Shown: positions 49,596 to 60,865, counted from the stretch's first letter. The stretch: DNA of 64,000 bases from Prauserella alba (GCF_024171735.1 NZ_JAMTCH010000004.1:372001-436000); one strand, 5' to 3'. Notes: generated by a model from the letters alone, not told the origin. Made by a program: numbers and translations.

Positions 49596-51113
49596 TCAGG
49601 CCCGGCGGAGCAGGCCCGCCCGCTTCCGCGGCTGCCGCGGCTGCACCCGGTTGCTGCGCACGTCGTCGAGCAGGGCGGCGACGGTCTCCTGTGCACAGGT
49701 CTTGTTCGCCCCGATTCCGCCGGAGGGGCCGCGTTTGATCCACCCCACGACGTACGTGCCGTCCCGGCCCTGCACCCGGCCGGCCGTGTTCGGGATCGTG
49801 CCCGCCGCCTCGTCGTAGGGCAGTCCCGGCACCCCGACACCGCGGTACCCCACGGCCCGCACCACCGAACCCGCGGCGATGTCCACATCGGATTCGGTGC
49901 CGCTCGTGCGCAGTCCCGTCACCCGGTCGCCGCCGAGTACTTCGAGCGGCGAGGAGTGGAACCGCAGCACGATCCGGCGCCGACCCCCCACGGGCGGCGC
50001 CGACCAGTCGACGGGTTCCTGGACGAGACTCCGCAGCAGCTGCGCCTTCTCCCCCGGCTCGGCGGCGTCGATCGCCTTCGCCACGCGGTCGTCGTGGCTG
50101 TCGACCACGACGTCGAAGTCCGGATGCCGCGTCAGCGCGAGCAGTTCGGGCTCGGTGTAGGCGGCGTGTTCCGGTCCGCGACGTGCCAGCAGCACGACCT
50201 CCCGCACCGAACTCGACCGCAGCCGCGCCAGCGCATCCCGCGAGATCGACGTGGCTTCGAGCCCGCCCGGATCGCTGGACAGGATGCGAGCGACGTCGAG
50301 GGCCACGTTGCCGTTGCCGATCAGCACCGCCCGCTGCGACGACAGGTCGACCACGTCGCGGCTCGCGTCCGGGTGGCCGGCGTCGGGATGGCCGTTGTAC
50401 CAGGAGACGACGTCGGTCGCGGCGACGCTGCCGGGCAGCTGCTCCCCTTCGATGCCCAGCGACTTCGCCGACGACGCGCCGACGGCGTAGATGACGGCGT
50501 CGTGCCGCGCGGCCAGCTCGTCGACCGTCACGTCCCTGCCGACCTCGACGCCCAGCCGCAGGGTGAGCCGCGGGTGCTCGCGGTAGCGCGCGAACGTCTC
50601 GTCGATCCGTTTCGTCGACGGATGGTCCGGGGCGACGCCGAAGCGGATCAGCCCGCCCGCGACGTCCAGCCGGTCGATCAGCGTGACCCGTGCGCTCGTG
50701 TGCAGCAGCAGATCCTCGACTGCGTACATCCCCGCGGGCCCGCTGCCGACGACGGCGACGTCGAGCGCGGGGAAGTCGGACGAGATCGTCCGGTCGAACG
50801 TGGGCGCGCCCCAGTTGTGAAAGACCGGCGAGGACCCGAGCACGTCCCCTGACACCGGCTTGCCGTCGTAGAACCGGGCGTTCACGTCGGCGTACGGCTT
50901 GAGGGATTCGCTCAGTGTGTCCACCGGGAAGATGGCCTCCACCGGGCACGCATCGGCGCACGCGCCGCAGTCGATGCAGCTGCGCGGGTCGATGTAGAGC
51001 ATGTCGGTGGTGCCGAAGTCCGGTTCGTCCGGCGTGGGGTGGATGCAGTTGACCGGGCACACCGCGACGCACGAGGCGTCGTTGCAGCAGGTCTGCGTGA
51101 TCGCGTAGGCCAT
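49596..51113 (-). CDS. Ferredoxin-fused NADPH:ferredoxin reductase (FprB/adrenodoxin-reductase type)
   Basis: In this 505-residue protein, residues 1-65 are a bacterial 2[4Fe-4S]-type ferredoxin (C-C-x4-C-x3-C and CIDCGACADACP). Residues 110-505 are an adrenodoxin-reductase-like flavoprotein with FAD loop VAVVGSGPAGMYA (about 117-129), NADPH loop VLIGNGNVALDVARIL and the C-terminal VVGWIKRGPSGGIGANK. It moves electrons from NADPH to an iron protein. It lies 16 bases after the AurF-like oxygenase gene, the obvious electron acceptor. Length agrees with mycobacterial FprB-like proteins. Confidence 0.9.
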   Translation of the reverse strand: MAYAITQTCCNDASCVAVCPVNCIHPTPDEPDFGTTDMLYIDPRSCIDCGACADACPVEAIFPVDTLSESLKPYADVNARFYDGKPVSGDVLGSSPVFHNWGAPTFDRTISSDFPALDVAVVGSGPAGMYAVEDLLLHTSARVTLIDRLDVAGGLIRFGVAPDHPSTKRIDETFARYREHPRLTLRLGVEVGRDVTVDELAARHDAVIYAVGASSAKSLGIEGEQLPGSVAATDVVSWYNGHPDAGHPDASRDVVDLSSQRAVLIGNGNVALDVARILSSDPGGLEATSISRDALARLRSSSVREVVLLARRGPEHAAYTEPELLALTRHPDFDVVVDSHDDRVAKAIDAAEPGEKAQLLRSLVQEPVDWSAPPVGGRRRIVLRFHSSPLEVLGGDRVTGLRTSGTESDVDIAAGSVVRAVGYRGVGVPGLPYDEAAGTIPNTAGRVQGRDGTYVVGWIKRGPSGGIGANKTCAQETVAALLDDVRSNRVQPRQPRKRAGLLRRA

Positions 51114-51129
51114 GGTTGCCGAACCGGGG

Positions 51130-52044
51130 TCAGAGCAGGTTGGCGCGCTTGTAGATGCGCTTCGACGCCGGAGTCAGCAGGCCCGCCGAGTTGAGGAACT
51201 CCATCAGGCCGGAGCAGCTGGACCGCAGCATCGCCTTGTGGTTCTCGTTGCTGCGCGCCTCCCGGATGGCCCGCTTCGGGTCGAGGCCCGCGTTCTCGTA
51301 CACCTTCGGGTTCCACATGGCGTCGACGATGAAGTAGGCCACGATCGCGATGTTGACGGCGTTGATGTGGCGGCGCAGCTTGCCCGCGCTTTTCATCCGC
51401 TCCTTGGTCTCCTCGCGGGCGAACTTCATGTGCCGCGATTCCTCGACCACGTGGATGTTGTTGATCGTGCGCACGAAGGGAACGACGCGCTCGTCGCGCA
51501 TCCAGTCGCGCTGCATCACGTCGAGGACCTCCTCGGCCACGAGGATCGCCGCGTAGGCGGCCTCACCGCGCGCGGTGGCTGCGTAGATCCGGCCACCGTG
51601 CACCGCGTACCACTTCGGACGGTAGGCGGGCGCGTTCAGCTTCTCCGCACCGCGGGCGAACATGATCGAGTGGCGGCACTCGTCGGCGATCTCCGTCAGG
51701 GCCCACTGGAATTCGGGCGAGGTCGGGTCCTTGGCGTAGAAGTCGCGCAGCACCATCTGCTGCAGGATCATCTCGAACCAGATGCCCGTGCTGGCCACCG
51801 ACGCCGCTTCCTGGCGCGTCAGCTCGCGTCGCTGGTCCTCGGTCATCTCGTCCCAGTAGGGCGTGCCGTAGAGCGTGCTCCACTCCGGAGACGTGCCCCA
51901 GTACGAGGTGTCGAGCGGGGTCTCCCAGTCGACCTCGGTCGCGGGGTCGTACGACAACATTTCCGAGGAGTCCAGCAGCCGCTGCGCGACCGAGTCGTGG
52001 TCGTGCTGCGCGTCCGCGTCACTGCGGTGGTCGACGCTGGTCAT
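51130..52044 (-). CDS. AurF-like diiron oxygenase
   Basis: This 304-residue ferritin-like diiron protein of the AurF (p-aminobenzoate N-oxygenase) family carries the paired metal motifs ADECRHSIMF (about 115-124) and VEESRHMKFARE (about 194-205). The helix with EEVLDVMQRDW supplies a further carboxylate. AurF oxidises aryl amines, but other family members act on lipids or unknown substrates, so the substrate is open. Its reductase partner is the next gene. ATG 52044 follows GGGAGC. The promoter region carries a GTTAC-type palindrome. Confidence 0.85.
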   Translation of the reverse strand: MTSVDHRSDADAQHDHDSVAQRLLDSSEMLSYDPATEVDWETPLDTSYWGTSPEWSTLYGTPYWDEMTEDQRRELTRQEAASVASTGIWFEMILQQMVLRDFYAKDPTSPEFQWALTEIADECRHSIMFARGAEKLNAPAYRPKWYAVHGGRIYAATARGEAAYAAILVAEEVLDVMQRDWMRDERVVPFVRTINNIHVVEESRHMKFAREETKERMKSAGKLRRHINAVNIAIVAYFIVDAMWNPKVYENAGLDPKRAIREARSNENHKAMLRSSCSGLMEFLNSAGLLTPASKRIYKRANLL

Positions 52045-52072
52045 AGGAAGCTCCCTGACGACGAGAATGCCT

Positions 52073-52103
52073 GTTACCAAGATTTACTGTTACTCAAGGT
52101 AAC
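52073..52103 (-). promoter_or_regulatory. GTTAC-type palindromic operator upstream of diiron oxygenase
   Basis: GTTACTCAAGGTAAC (52089-52103) is an inverted repeat with 5-bp arms, and a third half-site GTTAC lies at 52073. The motif is TetR-operator-like and 45 bases before the start codon. No regulator gene is adjacent. Confidence 0.55.
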
Positions 52104-52274
52104 ACGACGTTCGGGGCAGGGCCAGCTCGGCACGTTTCCCCAGGACAAGTGGCAGATCAGGGGTTCAGGGCGGGCCATCGTCCGGCATCGCGGTCACACC
52201 CGCGACGGCATCATCGAACGAATGACCGCGACCATGTAGGCACAGGCTCGCAGCGTCGACGCCACGACGTCGCG

Positions 52275-52326
52275 TCGGCGGGCCGGGAGCGCCTCCCCCG
52301 AGACGCCCCACCTCCCGGCCCGCCGA
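52275..52326. terminator. 15-bp hairpin in intergenic region
   Basis: Arms 52275-52289 and 52312-52326 pair perfectly around a 22-base loop. With the next hairpin (52358-52389) it fills the otherwise gene-free stretch 52104-52492; either could end transcription from the universal stress gene. Confidence 0.5.
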
Positions 52327-52357
52327 CCCCCTCACCGGCGCCCCTGGACCTCTCGCC

Positions 52358-52389
52358 GCGCAACGCCCGGCTCCCCCTGGGCGTTGCGC
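52358..52389 (-). terminator. Terminator downstream of universal stress gene
   Basis: GCGCAACGCCC (52358-52368) pairs with GGGCGTTGCGC (52379-52389), loop 10 bases, about 100 bases after the stop at 52493. Confidence 0.6.
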
Positions 52390-52492
52390 TCCCTCGACGG
52401 GCGGGAGGAACAGCGGCTCGGCGACCGAGCGCCCTCTGCAACTGGAGCGACGCGCGAACCTTGCTGCGAGCCGGCCGGGGCTGCCACCCGAG

Positions 52493-53398
52493 TCACCGAT
52501 GCCGCTCGTGGCGCACCACCATGACCGGGCACCGCGCATGGTGGATCATCGCCTGGCTCGTCGACCCCAGCAGCAACCCGCGGAACCCGCCCCGGCCGCG
52601 GCTGCCGACCACCAGCAACGACGCGGTGTCGGACCACTCCATCAACTGGCGCCGGGGCCTGTCCCGCTCGATCACGCGCTCGACCACGACGTCCGGGTAC
52701 TTCTCCGTCCATCCGGCCAACCGCTCCGCGAGCACCATCTCGTGATGCTGCTTCTTCGGCTCTCCCTCGAAATACACCAGCGCCTGGTTGAGCGCGCTGT
52801 CGTACTCGATGTCCAGCATGGCGTTCACGGCCACGAGCTTCACGTTTCGCAGCGAGGCCTCGTGGAAGGCGACCGCGGTCGCCTCCTCACTGACCGGACT
52901 GCCGTCCACCCCCACGACGACAGGCCCGTCCTCCGACGCCGGTGTCCCGTCGTCACGGTGCCGGATGACCACGACCGGGCACTCCGCGTGGCCGGTCACG
53001 GCTATCGCCGTGGAACCCGCCAGCATGCCGGCAAACCCGCCCACACCTTCTGCGCCCAGCACGAGCATGGCTGCTGAACGGGACTCCTCGATCAACACCG
53101 AGATCTCGTCGCCGGACGACATCTCCACCTCGATGTCAGCCGGCCAGCCGGTCGCCTCGGCCTCCTGTTGTGCCGCGGCGAGGACGTCTTTGCCCTCCGC
53201 ATTCAGCCGTTCGAACACGTCCCGGGAGAACACGGGATCGACACTGAACCCACGCAGCGAGTTGGCGGCGTGCACGATCCGCAGCCTCCGCTGTCTGCGT
53301 GCGGCCAACCCGGCCGCCCAGCGCACTGCCTCACGCCCCTTCTCCGACCCGTCCGTTCCGACGACGATCGGGCCGTCGGCCAGTTCGCCCGCGCTCAT
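52493..53398 (-). CDS. Tandem-domain universal stress protein
   Basis: This 301-residue protein consists of two UspA domains: residues 1-148 (PIVVGTDGSEKGREAVRWAA ... GGFAGMLAGSTAIAVTGHAECPVVVI) and 150-301 (PVVVGVDGSPVSEEATAVAF ... GRGGFRGLLLGSTSQAMIHHARCPVMVV). Each has the ATP-binding G-x2-G-x9-G-S/T-like motif. Such double Usp proteins are typical DevR (DosR) regulon members in mycobacteria. GGGAGGT precedes ATG 53398; the upstream frame to 53779 crosses the regulatory region and was rejected. It is divergent from the second Usp gene. Confidence 0.92.
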   Translation of the reverse strand: MSAGELADGPIVVGTDGSEKGREAVRWAAGLAARRQRRLRIVHAANSLRGFSVDPVFSRDVFERLNAEGKDVLAAAQQEAEATGWPADIEVEMSSGDEISVLIEESRSAAMLVLGAEGVGGFAGMLAGSTAIAVTGHAECPVVVIRHRDDGTPASEDGPVVVGVDGSPVSEEATAVAFHEASLRNVKLVAVNAMLDIEYDSALNQALVYFEGEPKKQHHEMVLAERLAGWTEKYPDVVVERVIERDRPRRQLMEWSDTASLLVVGSRGRGGFRGLLLGSTSQAMIHHARCPVMVVRHERHR

Positions 53399-53490
53399 CG
53401 TGACCTCCCATGGGCCGGTTGACCTGCGCCGACTTCCTGCGCAGCGGCGATCGGTGCCGAATGTATGACGCACCGGAGGGTCGTCGATGC

Positions 53491-53524
53491 TGCCGAAAGT
53501 CCCCGGCCGCAGGGACCTTCGGCA
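53491..53524. promoter_or_regulatory. Paired DevR/OsdR-like boxes between two usp genes
   Basis: GGGACCTTCGGCAA on the plus strand (53512-53525) and GGGGACTTTCGGCA on the minus strand (53504-53491) point outward toward the two usp genes. Together they make a 12-8-12 inverted repeat with one mismatch. The form resembles actinobacterial DevR/OsdR sites. Confidence 0.6.
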
Positions 53525-53651
53525 ACCGCCCCCGATGTCTCGATCGCCGAGGTGACCCCGTCTTCGCGACGCCGGTGACCTAAGACTCTGTCGACCAGCC
53601 CGGCGCGGGCGCAGCATCGAGAACACAGCGCCGAAGCCGGGAGAAGCAGCC

Positions 53652-54128
53652 ATGCACCAGAACGAGCACGCCTCCGCGCAACGGATCATCGTGGGATTCG
53701 ACGGCTCGCCGTCGGCCGACCGGACACTGCAGTGGGCGACCGAGCACGTCGGCCGATGTGGCGGGGAGGTCGAGGTCATCGCCGTGCGGGAACGGGACGA
53801 CCTGCTTCCCGGGACGTCCTACACCTTCCAGCCCCACGGCCGCAGGGCCGTCCGGGACGAGGTCGGGGTGCGAGACTACCTGCACGAAACCGTGATCGCA
53901 GCCGTGGGCGAGGCACCCGTTACCGAGTCCGTGGTCACCGGCGACCCCGCCATCGAGCTCGTCAAAGCCTCCGCGGACGCGGATCTGCTCGTGGTCGGCG
54001 CGCACCGGCGCGGCGCCCTGTCCGAGATGCTGCTCGGCAGCACCTCGGCCGAGTGCATCCGCCACGCGCACTGCCCCGTGGTCGTCATCCCGGCCGGGCT
54101 CGACGACAGCGACGGCTTCGACGGCTGA
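53652..54128 (+). CDS. Single-domain universal stress protein
   Basis: This 158-residue UspA-fold protein starts RIIVGFDGSPSADRTLQWA and ends with the nucleotide motif LVVGAHRRGALSEMLLGSTSAECIRHAHCPVVVI (G-x2-G-x9-G-S-T-type spacing). It is likely ATP-binding and induced under hypoxia or stationary phase, given the DevR-like box 127 bases upstream. GGGAGAAGCAGCC precedes ATG 53652. The CBS protein gene follows after 29 bases. Confidence 0.9.
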   Translation: MHQNEHASAQRIIVGFDGSPSADRTLQWATEHVGRCGGEVEVIAVRERDDLLPGTSYTFQPHGRRAVRDEVGVRDYLHETVIAAVGEAPVTESVVTGDPAIELVKASADADLLVVGAHRRGALSEMLLGSTSAECIRHAHCPVVVIPAGLDDSDGFDG

Positions 54129-54157
54129 CCGGGAACGGCATCCTCGTAGGCGAGATC

Positions 54158-54547
54158 ATGACCAGCCCGGTGGTAGCCGTGACCACCGATGCGACTCCGC
54201 TCGAGGTCGCAGCCGTTCTCCACCGGCACGGCTTCACGACGGTTCCGGTCATCGACCGGAACGGCTTGCTGGTGGGCCTGATCGGCGAAGCCGAGACTGC
54301 GCGGTTCTTCGTCGCAGAGGCCCGTTCGGCGAACACCTCCCGCGCCGGTTCGGCCGGTCGACTCATGCGCACCTCGGCGGAGTTCGTCCGACCGGACACC
54401 ACGGTCGCCGACGCGGCGACAACGATGATCGACAGCGCCGAGCGCTGTCTTCCCGTCGTCAGCGACGGCCGGATGCTGGGAATCATCAGCTGGCGCGACG
54501 TCCTGCGCAACGTGCTGGCGGCCACCAACCATCCACAACGCCGATGA
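54158..54547 (+). CDS. Tandem CBS-domain protein
   Basis: This 129-residue stand-alone CBS pair (Bateman module) has MTSPVVAVTTDATPLEVAAVLHRHGFTTVPVID in the first repeat and LMRTSAEFVRPDTTVADAATTMIDSAERCLPVVSDGRMLGIISWRDVL in the second. It probably binds adenosine nucleotides, as related DosR-regulated CBS proteins do. ATG 54158 trims the usual residues before M-T-S-P; no better ATG or GTG lies in frame just upstream, and AGGCGAG is at the right distance. It is co-oriented with the usp gene. Confidence 0.85.
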   Translation: MTSPVVAVTTDATPLEVAAVLHRHGFTTVPVIDRNGLLVGLIGEAETARFFVAEARSANTSRAGSAGRLMRTSAEFVRPDTTVADAATTMIDSAERCLPVVSDGRMLGIISWRDVLRNVLAATNHPQRR

Positions 54548-54565
54548 GACACGGGACGCGAACGC

Positions 54566-55546
54566 TCACCCGACAATCGCCGTAGCGGTGAGAAAATAGA
54601 TCACAACAGACAACAGGTCCTGGATGACAGTCGCCAGGGGCCCCGAACCGTAAGCCGGATCCACGCCGATCCGCGACAACAGCCACGGCAGTGCCAGCGC
54701 GACCAACGTCGCGATGGCACAGGCGGCCAACAGCGCCAGCGCGACGGCGAACGCAACCTCCGCATCGCCCCACAGCCACCAGGTCGCCGGCAACGCCATT
54801 CCCGCCAGCACTACGCCGAGCAGCACCCCGGTCACCGTTTCGCGAGCAACGGTCCAGCTGACGGGGACACCGACGGAAAGTCCGCGCACGATCAGGGTCT
54901 CGGTCTGCGTTCCGACCGCGTCCGCCAGGTACACCACCGCGGGCACGAAGAAGGCCAACAACACCTGTCGTTCCAGCACTGCTTCGAACGCACCGACCAC
55001 GCCTGCCGACAGCAACGCCCCCACCAGTCCGACGAGCAGCCATGGCAGCCGGTGCCACAACCGCAGGCGGACCCGTTCCCCGCTGGCACGCCTCGCTGCC
55101 GACGCCGCACCGAGGAATCCACCGAGCCGGGCGAGGTCTTGGTCGTGCTCGGCCAGCAGGACGGCCATCAGGCGCTGCGGAGCCACGATTCCCGCGAAGC
55201 GCCCGTCGCCGTCCACGACAGCCAGTGCCGGTTCGGCATGGTGCACCGCTGTCCACGCCGCCCGCTCCTGCGGCGCGCCAGGCGCCACGGTTGTCGGCGC
55301 GGGGTTCATCACCTGCCGCACGCTCGCCCCTTGTGGCGCAGCCAGTAGCCGTTCGACCGTCAGCACTCCGACGAGGCGCTCACCGCGGCAGACCGCAAGG
55401 ACCGCAGCACTGTCGAACCGGCGTCCTCGTAACGCCGGTATCACTCCGTCCACGGGATCCTCCGGCGCGACGACCGGAATCCGCATGCTGGCGTGTGCGG
55501 CAACCGCACCCAGATCGTCGTTCCCCTGCTGCTGGGCCTCAGTCAT
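54566..55546 (-). CDS. MgtE-like divalent cation transporter with CBS domains
   Basis: In this 326-residue protein, residues 20-140 contain two CBS repeats (IPVVAPEDPVDGVIPALRGRRFDSAAVLAV... and VRQVMNPAPTTVAPGAPQERAAW...). About 180-326 hold five hydrophobic helices of MgtE type (FFVPAVVYLADAVGTQTETLIVRGLSVG; DPAYGSGPLATVIQDLLSVVIYFLTA). The order matches MgtE without its N domain. It would import Mg2+ or a related cation. ATG 55546 is uncertain, with GTG 55552 close by. A candidate DevR box lies 117 bases upstream. Confidence 0.85.
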   Translation of the reverse strand: MTEAQQQGNDDLGAVAAHASMRIPVVAPEDPVDGVIPALRGRRFDSAAVLAVCRGERLVGVLTVERLLAAPQGASVRQVMNPAPTTVAPGAPQERAAWTAVHHAEPALAVVDGDGRFAGIVAPQRLMAVLLAEHDQDLARLGGFLGAASAARRASGERVRLRLWHRLPWLLVGLVGALLSAGVVGAFEAVLERQVLLAFFVPAVVYLADAVGTQTETLIVRGLSVGVPVSWTVARETVTGVLLGVVLAGMALPATWWLWGDAEVAFAVALALLAACAIATLVALALPWLLSRIGVDPAYGSGPLATVIQDLLSVVIYFLTATAIVG

Positions 55547-55662
55547 GCGCACGGTCCACGATCGCCTCCCGCCGTGCATGGGAACCGTCTCCGAACACTC
55601 CTGACCGCGCACACTACGAACGGTCCTTCGAAGGCCGCTGCGTACGTTGGTCACTCGACCTC

Positions 55663-55676
55663 GGGACTTACAGCCC
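55663..55676. promoter_or_regulatory. Candidate DevR box in mgtE-devR intergenic region
   Basis: GGGACTTACAGCCC resembles the dyad GGGACTNNAGTCCC bound by DevR/DosR. It sits in the 338-bp gap between the divergent mgtE-like and devR genes, the rest of which shows no gene. Confidence 0.5.
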
Positions 55677-55884
55677 TGCCGTTCGGTGCCGCCGACGAGA
55701 AACATGGTGCCGGCTCCAATGCCACCGAAAGGTCGGACCGATCCCCTTCACGTTGCATGCGGGATGCCCGGCAGAAGACGAGACCCGGTGTTCGGTCCGC
55801 GACCGTGCCCGGCGACGGCCGGGATCGTAGGCTGGTGCTTACACCGCAACAGCGGCCACAACGGAACCACCCAGGCGGTACGGG

Positions 55885-58352
<2,468 letters not shown>

Positions 58353-58369
58353 CCCACCCCGAACGGGCG

Positions 58370-58408
58370 TCGCGGCACCGGACCTGCTTTCGCCGTCCGG
58401 TGCCGCGA
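58370..58408 (+). terminator. Terminator after devS
   Basis: A 13-bp perfect stem (58371-58383 with 58395-58407), extended by one T-A pair, with an 11-base loop, 18 bases after the stop. Confidence 0.8.
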
Positions 58409-58492
58409 TCGCCTCCCCCTCCGGGCCCGCCGTGATTCCCACGATGCACCGCGACACCATCGCCGAGGAAGAACCCGAGGTCGTCGATAGAA

Positions 58493-58506
58493 GTGACTTT
58501 CGGCCC
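58493..58506. promoter_or_regulatory. Possible DevR-like box before small ORF
   Basis: GTGACTTTCGGCCC resembles the boxes at 53491-53525 and lies about 30 bases upstream of the small frame at 58537. Confidence 0.35.
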
Positions 58507-58536
58507 TTCACCCCGCCGACTTCGGAACCGGCATGA

Positions 58537-58806
58537 ATGGTCGCGCGCCTGTCCCGGCGGAGGGGAGGTGGCCGCTCCATCCAGGACTCCGAGAAGGATC
58601 GGCAGGAGTTCGCGGCTGCGCAGGCCATGCTGTGCTCGATGTCGAAAGAAGACCTGATGGCCTTCACGTCCCTCGGGAGCATGGCAGGCCCGGACGAAGC
58701 CGTGAGAACGGCGAACCAGCTCGGTGCGCTGGGGAGTTCGGATGCGGGAAGGGCCGCGACGACCTCTGCAAGGTTCCTGCCGCAGCGGAGACCCTTCGTA
58801 CCCTGA
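58537..58806 (+). CDS. Hypothetical small protein
   Basis: This 89-residue frame has the expected third-position GC and a helical middle (EKDRQEFAAAQAMLCSMSKEDLMAFTSLGSM). It has no recognised family and only a weak ribosome site. It lies in a stretch where neighbouring frames are decayed, so it may be a remnant. A DevR-like box 30 bases upstream is the only sign that it could be expressed. Confidence 0.35.
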   Translation: MVARLSRRRGGGRSIQDSEKDRQEFAAAQAMLCSMSKEDLMAFTSLGSMAGPDEAVRTANQLGALGSSDAGRAATTSARFLPQRRPFVP

Positions 58807-58875
58807 CCCGGGCCCACCTCCTATTTTCTCAGAGGAGTTCGAGAGCCCGCAGGCTGCTGCCGAGGACCCACTGTG

Positions 58876-59480
58876 GCCGGCTTGGCCGGCACCGTGTACG
58901 CCTTCGGCGACTGTGACCCGGCCCTGGTCGACTGGCAACTCCAGATGAATACCTACGGCTACGACTTCCAGGGAACCGGGTGCTACTACCGGGAGAGCAG
59001 GGCTGCGGTTCTGGACCTTTCAGGAGGCCAACGACCTTGATGGGTCCGGCCGGATCGGACCTGCGACATGGGAGGCGGCTTGGTCCGGCGTTCCTCCCGC
59101 TCGGTGAACCAACCACCCAGCTGCCGGTGTCGGAAGACGGCGATCGCCTCGTGCATGCTGCACTCGCCGCGTTCCTCGTGTTCGCCGACGACTGGACCAT
59201 CACCGTCCGAGATGCGGCCGCGCCCGTCGACGGCACCACGCGTCCGCGGGCTCCAGGGGCTGCTCCGGGACTTCGTGGACTCCGTGGACTTCGACGCCGC
59301 GCAGGACGGCGCCATCGGCATCACCCCGGCCGGCCGGTGGCCGTTCCACCTACCGTCGAGGTTCTCGAGCCAGGAACCATCGGACGATCTCGAACACTGG
59401 GACCACGTCGCGGGGGTGCCCCCGCGAGTTTCCTTGAGCGAGCCTTCGGCACGCGGGCAGGGTTGGTTCACTCTATTGTG
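58876..59480 (+). pseudogene. Decayed region with frameshifted peptidoglycan-binding-like fragment
   Basis: From GTG 58876 one frame gives a plausible start (AGLAGTVYAFGDCDPALVDWQ, then QMNTYGYDFQGTGCYYRES) up to about 59022. The continuation QEANDLDGSGRIGPATWEAAW is in the next frame, which implies one extra base near 59018-59022. Joined, the two resemble a PG_binding_1 repeat (G-x-I-G-P-x-T-W). A second disrupted unit follows in two frames: PLGEPTTQLPVSEDGDRLVH at 59090-59150, then LRDFVDSVDFDAAQDGAIG at about 59265-59320. It ends just before the DUF222/HNH gene. Confidence 0.45.
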
Positions 59481-59508
59481 CAATGGTGTATTCGTACACC
59501 AGTTCGAT

Positions 59509-60843
59509 ATGGTGGGGGTTGTGGATGACATGGGGGACGACAGAGTTGGTGACGGCGGTGTTGGTGAAAGGATCGAGCAGTTGCGGGGCCTGCGGGTTCG
59601 GCGGGCGGGCCTCGACGCTGAAGAACTGGCGCTACTGGCTGATATCTCGGCGGCCGTGGGTGATGACCGTGGGTTGGCGGAGGAGCTGACGCCGGTGTTG
59701 CGGGTCTCGACCCGGGAGGTCGAACGCCGCATCGACGACGGCAAGTCGTTGACGCGACGGATGCCGCAGCTACTCGCATCGATGCGCACCGGCGAGCTGG
59801 AGGCGTACGGGGCGCGGCGGGTGCTGACCGTGGTCGATCCGCTCAATGACGACGCGGCCCGGCAGGTCGACGAGGTGCTGGCCGAGAAGCTGGTGGAGGC
59901 GCCGGAAACGGCGTGGCAGCCGGGAAACCTGGCCCAACGGGTACGCCGGTTGGTGGAGAAGGTCGACCCCGGCGGGCAAACCGAACGTGCACGGCGGGCG
60001 CGGACGGAACGGAAACTGGAGCTCACGCCGGGCGAGCATGCGATGTCCTCGCTGGAAGCGCACCTGCCCGCGGAGGTTGCGGCGGCCTGCTATTCGCGGG
60101 TCGATGGGATGGCACGATCGCTGCGCCGTGGTCGCGACGGGCGCACCCTGGAACAACTACGTGCCGACGTGACGGCCGACCTACTACTGGGACGCGATCC
60201 CGGCGTGACACCACCGGAGGCCGCGGCCATGGTCTATCTGCACCTTCCCGCCGACGCGGCCCTGTCGATCTCCGACGAGAGGTGCGAGCTGGACGGCTAC
60301 GGACCGATTCCGGCGCCGATCGCGCGGGAGATCATGACCAACGCCCGCAGCACCTGGCGGGCCGTGCTGTGCGACCCCGGCACGGGTGAGCCGGTCGATC
60401 TCGGTCGTACCCGGCGACGGCCCAGTGCGGTGATCCGTGACCTGGTGCGGGTGCGGGACCGTGAATGCGTCATGCCCTGGTGCCACCGACCCGCCCGGCA
60501 CTGCGACCACGACCACCAACACCCCTGGGCCACCCCCGACACCGGCACCGCCGGTGGCGCTGGTGGTGGGTCCACGTCGGTGGCCAACGGCGGCCCCCGC
60601 TGCCGACGACACCACCGCCTGAAAGACCAACCCGGCTGGAACACCCACTACAACCCGACCCACGGCATCACCCGCGTCACGACCCCACACGGAGCGACCT
60701 ACACCAGCCGCCGCGAACCCGTCCTCACCCCGAGTCGCACCACCCCGACACGCGAGGCCCCGACAGGCCGTCGAACCGCCCGGGCCGGACCCGCACGAGA
60801 CACCAACCAGGAACAGCAGAACAACGACACTCCGCCGTTCTGA
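59509..60843 (+). CDS. DUF222/HNH endonuclease (13E12 repeat family)
   Basis: This 444-residue protein has an N-terminal DUF222 domain (about 20-280: LLADISAAVGDDRGLAEELTPVLRVS..., ARRVLTVVDPLND). The HNH nuclease (about 330-385) has zinc or structural CVMPWCHRPARHCDHDHQHPW and CRRHHRLKDQPGWN. The Pro/Thr/Arg-rich tail is disordered. Members are multi-copy in actinobacterial genomes and look mobile, but no terminal repeats are visible here. Several starts are possible (ATG 59509, GTG 59521, ATG 59530). It lies beside decayed sequence. Confidence 0.87.
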   Translation: MVGVVDDMGDDRVGDGGVGERIEQLRGLRVRRAGLDAEELALLADISAAVGDDRGLAEELTPVLRVSTREVERRIDDGKSLTRRMPQLLASMRTGELEAYGARRVLTVVDPLNDDAARQVDEVLAEKLVEAPETAWQPGNLAQRVRRLVEKVDPGGQTERARRARTERKLELTPGEHAMSSLEAHLPAEVAAACYSRVDGMARSLRRGRDGRTLEQLRADVTADLLLGRDPGVTPPEAAAMVYLHLPADAALSISDERCELDGYGPIPAPIAREIMTNARSTWRAVLCDPGTGEPVDLGRTRRRPSAVIRDLVRVRDRECVMPWCHRPARHCDHDHQHPWATPDTGTAGGAGGGSTSVANGGPRCRRHHRLKDQPGWNTHYNPTHGITRVTTPHGATYTSRREPVLTPSRTTPTREAPTGRRTARAGPARDTNQEQQNNDTPPF

Positions 60844-60849
60844 ACGAAC

Positions 60850-60865
60850 CCGGCCATCGGGCCGG
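60850..60865 (+). terminator. Short hairpin after DUF222/HNH gene
   Basis: CCGGCC and GGCCGG pair around a 4-base loop 6 bases after the stop. The stem is short, so this is a weak call. The remaining gap to 61093 shows no gene. Confidence 0.35.

Noticed and set aside
52165-52441. Short minus-strand frames in the 52.1-52.5 kb gap
   Set aside because: Composition is Arg/Gly/Ala-rich without a ribosome site, and the region is better explained by two hairpins.
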